The translations under genes and the position numbers were made by a program. Positions 62,109 to 64,000 of a stretch of DNA of 64,000 bases are shown here, piece after piece. Each line of letters starts with the position of its first letter. Position 1 is the stretch's first letter. The DNA comes from Prevotella sp. tc2-28 (lineage in GTDB: Bacteria > Bacteroidota > Bacteroidia > Bacteroidales > Bacteroidaceae), in assembly GCF_900107705.1 (NCBI RefSeq), contig NZ_FNRE01000002.1, positions 186,001-250,000 of the forward strand. Direction: 5' to 3'. Below the pieces are notes generated by a model. That model was not told where the DNA came from and searched no databases. It saw nothing but the letters and a program-made list of their open reading frames with translations.

Positions 62109-62462
62109 ATGGCTATGTTTTCAAGCGACAAGAACGTAGAATCCATTGCTCAACTCATTGAGGTGCTAAAAGATTACATGGGGCTTCAGAAGGAATATCT
62201 GAAGCTCGATGTAATCGAGAAAGTGGTACGTCTTGTCACGGCACTCATCCTGGCCTTTGTCTTGGTTGTACTGGGCATTGCCGTGATGTTCTACCTTTCA
62301 CTGGCCGTAGCCTATTGGCTGACGCCCGTCATCGGTACCGGTTGGGCATTCTTCTTCATTGCAATGGTCTTCTTCCTGCTGCTCCTGCTGGTATTCTCTT
62401 TCCGCAAGTCCTGGATTGAGCGTCCCCTTGTCCGTTTCCTTGCAAACATCTTAATGAATTAG
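62109..62462 (+). CDS. Holin-like (DUF1469 / phage_holin_3_6 type) membrane protein
   Basis: A 117-residue protein with an N-terminal amphipathic helix (IAQLIEVLKDYMGLQKEYLK) and two adjoining membrane segments (about 43-67 and 73-95). This layout matches the Phage_holin_3_6/DUF1469 family, which despite the name usually sits beside YtxH genes in chromosomes, not in phages. No phage genes are nearby. Confidence 0.85.
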   Translation: MAMFSSDKNVESIAQLIEVLKDYMGLQKEYLKLDVIEKVVRLVTALILAFVLVVLGIAVMFYLSLAVAYWLTPVIGTGWAFFFIAMVFFLLLLLVFSFRKSWIERPLVRFLANILMN

Positions 62463-62466
62463 AACC

Positions 62467-62721
62467 ATGCCACAGTCCACCTACAGTACTTTAGAACAGA
62501 TCCAGCAACGTAAGGAAGCCCTTCATGCCAATATCCAGAAGGATAACGAGCAGATCGGCCTCTTGTGGCATCAACTGACAGCCCCCCAGAAGTCAGATTC
62601 CAAGGGGGAACTCATTGCCAACCTGATCAGCAACAGCATCACAGCTATTGATGCCTTCCTGCTCGTCCGTAAACTGATGAAGAGCTACGGACATCTCTTC
62701 GGCAAGAAGAAACGCAAGTAA
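62467..62721 (+). CDS. Small helical protein of the YtxH cassette
   Basis: An 84-residue protein with a charged coiled-coil N-terminus (LEQIQQRKEALHANIQKDNE), a short hydrophobic region (LISNSITAIDAFLLVRKLM) and a basic tail (GKKKRK). It follows the holin-like gene by 4 bases and is always expected with its two partners. No named family was recognised. Confidence 0.75.
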   Translation: MPQSTYSTLEQIQQRKEALHANIQKDNEQIGLLWHQLTAPQKSDSKGELIANLISNSITAIDAFLLVRKLMKSYGHLFGKKKRK

Positions 62722-62736
62722 AATCAATTCTTTCTT

Positions 62737-63495
62737 TCAGACTTCAATGACCTGTCCATCGTACGCCAGTTGGATATCACTGGGTAGCTGGGCATTGACC
62801 TCCTTGTGTCGACCGATGTCGTGACTGCTATGAATCAGCCACGTCTGTCTGGCACCAATCCTTCTGGCGAAGTCTACAGCCTCTGAAAGGGTTTGATGAG
62901 AGTGATGCGGTGTATTACGTAACGCATTGACTACCAGCGTTTCGCATCCTTTTATAAAAGTAATTTCTTCCTCATGGATGGATTTCATGTCCGTGATATA
63001 TGCCAGGGAACCAATGCGGAATCCAAGGATGGGAAGGTCGTGGTGCATCACTTCGAAAGGCATGATCTGCAAGTCGCCAATCTGGAAGGGATGGTGTTTC
63101 TCGATTTGGTGCAACTGGATGGCAGGCACGCCAGGATAGCGGTGCTCTGCAAAGCAGTAAGGCAACATCTGTAACATGCCCTGACATGCCAAGGGATCAG
63201 CATAGACATTGATTTCTCCGAACTGGCAATAGGGTCTGATATCATCCATGCCACCCATATGGTCGTAATGGGCATGGGTGATCAGGATACCGTCAATCTT
63301 CCTGAACGGCTGCGTCATGATCTGTTGCCGGAAGTCGGGACCGCAGTCGATAAGCAGTCGTGTCTGTTCTGTTTCCAGCAGTGCCGAGCAGCGCAGCCGC
63401 TTGTCATGAGGGTCCTTGCTGGTGCAGGTATAGCACTTACACCCGATGGTGGGTACCCCACATGATGTCCCTGTTCCCAAGAAAGTTAGCTTCAT
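62737..63495 (-). CDS. PhnP-like metallo-beta-lactamase-fold hydrolase
   Basis: A 252-residue metallo-hydrolase. It opens LTFLGTGTSCGVPTIGCKC with a CKCYTCTSKDP cysteine cluster, the hallmark of PhnP and RNase Z-like phosphodiesterases. The metal motif is THAHYDHMGGMDD, with later MPFEVMHHDLP, YITDMK and HSSHDIGRHKE. It probably cleaves a cyclic phosphodiester or similar; substrate not fixed. Its ATG overlaps the murB stop by 4 bases. Confidence 0.92.
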   Translation of the reverse strand: MKLTFLGTGTSCGVPTIGCKCYTCTSKDPHDKRLRCSALLETEQTRLLIDCGPDFRQQIMTQPFRKIDGILITHAHYDHMGGMDDIRPYCQFGEINVYADPLACQGMLQMLPYCFAEHRYPGVPAIQLHQIEKHHPFQIGDLQIMPFEVMHHDLPILGFRIGSLAYITDMKSIHEEEITFIKGCETLVVNALRNTPHHSHQTLSEAVDFARRIGARQTWLIHSSHDIGRHKEVNAQLPSDIQLAYDGQVIEV

Positions 63496-64000
63496 ATGAC
63501 GTTCACCTCCGGATGAATGGCAATGCCAAAACGTTGTTGTACATCGCGTTGAATGGTCTCACAAAGGGCCACTATCTCGTTACCCGTAGCACCTCCGCGG
63601 TTCACCAGGACGAGCGCCTGTCTGTCGTGCACCCCTGCCCTTCCCTGTGACTTTCCTTTCCAGCCACACTGTTCTATCAGCCATCCTGCGGGAATCTTCT
63701 CGTGGTCGTCGTCAATGAAATAGTGTGGCATCTGCGGATATTCCTTCGCCAGCAGCTCGTATTGTTCACGGCTGACAATAGGATTCATGAAGAAGCTGCC
63801 GGCATTGCCCAGTACGGCAGGATCAGGCAGTTTCTGGTTACGGATGTCGATGATCGTGTCGCGTAATGCCTGGGCCGACACCTCGTCTATCTTTTTCTCA
63901 GCGAGTGCTGTGCGAATATTGCCATAGTCCAGAACAGGCTGGAAGGCGGTAGACAGCTGATACACCACATGCGTGATGAGGTATTGGTTCTTCCACGCAT
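63492..64000 (-). CDS. murB: UDP-N-acetylenolpyruvoylglucosamine reductase, 3' part
   Basis: The C-terminal 169 residues of MurB, which reduces UDP-GlcNAc-enolpyruvate to UDP-MurNAc. The visible part includes WKNQYLITHVVYQLS, PDPAVLGNAGSFFMNP (with Ser as proton donor), PAGWLIEQCGWKGKSQG and IHPEVNVI with the catalytic Glu near the end. The frame is open to the window edge, so the FAD domain and the start are outside. It is co-translated with the PhnP-like gene. Confidence 0.96.
   Translation of the reverse strand, partial: AWKNQYLITHVVYQLSTAFQPVLDYGNIRTALAEKKIDEVSAQALRDTIIDIRNQKLPDPAVLGNAGSFFMNPIVSREQYELLAKEYPQMPHYFIDDDHEKIPAGWLIEQCGWKGKSQGRAGVHDRQALVLVNRGGATGNEIVALCETIQRDVQQRFGIAIHPEVNVI

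Noticed and set aside
62109-62462. Prophage holin
   Set aside because: The holin-like gene sits in a YtxH cassette without phage genes nearby, the usual chromosomal setting of this family.

Overview
The window reads as chromosomal DNA of a member of the Bacteroidales, most likely Prevotellaceae. Four things in the sequence point there. Promoters repeatedly fit the Bacteroidetes sigma pattern (TTTG, about 20 bases, TAnnTTTG). The ATP synthase genes run beta-epsilon-a-c-b-delta-alpha-gamma. A complete Na+-pumping NQR operon sits near a membrane pyrophosphatase. A secreted subtilase carries a type IX-like C-terminal sorting domain. The genus is inference only.

Positions 1-3,900: the 3' end of a membrane pyrophosphatase gene, a tRNA-Lys(CTT) with its own promoter and terminator, a possible integration scar, a minus-strand promoter-hairpin unit that looks like a small RNA gene, and a tightly overlapping four-gene minus-strand cassette (membrane protein, unknown protein, hexapeptide acetyltransferase, 54-residue microprotein). 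An alpha/beta hydrolase gene with an apparently leaderless start follows.

Positions 3,900-16,300 form an accessory patchwork. Intact small genes alternate with gene ends that have lost their other half: a thioesterase 3' half, a YjbR 5' end, a PaaI-like 5' end, a GNAT 3' end, a scrambled EamA/DMT transporter, a duplicated macrodomain tail and a TnpB N-terminus. Short segments are shared between 3.9-5.2 kb and 9.2-9.4 kb. Within this zone sit an HxlR-regulated cupin/flavin-oxidase locus with palindromic operators, and a divergent pair that is the most novel candidate system in the window: a sigma-like factor fused to a macrodomain-like module, facing a vWA-domain protein.

Positions 16,500-31,000: glycerate kinase, an EamA transporter with a rhodanese-metallo-beta-lactamase lipoprotein, a short formate/nitrite-type channel, the nqrABCDEF operon and a very large TamB-like protein.

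Positions 31,000-49,500: information-processing genes (rpsA, rho with a long disordered insert, rsmG, smpB, ettA), metH without its activation domain, a GHL10 glycoside hydrolase-like protein, an L,D-transpeptidase, a T9SS-type subtilase and a TlpA-like thioredoxin.

Positions 49,500-64,000: the nine-gene ATP synthase operon, a NhaD antiporter, a SPOR-ruvX-def-TPR gene string, a YtxH/holin-like envelope cassette, a metallo-hydrolase and the 3' part of murB.

The genes together suggest mixed Na+/H+ energetics. NQR exports Na+, the pyrophosphatase moves H+ or Na+, NhaD exchanges the two ions, and the c subunit of the ATP synthase looks H+-type. All functional calls come from reading motifs and family resemblance; no searches were run.
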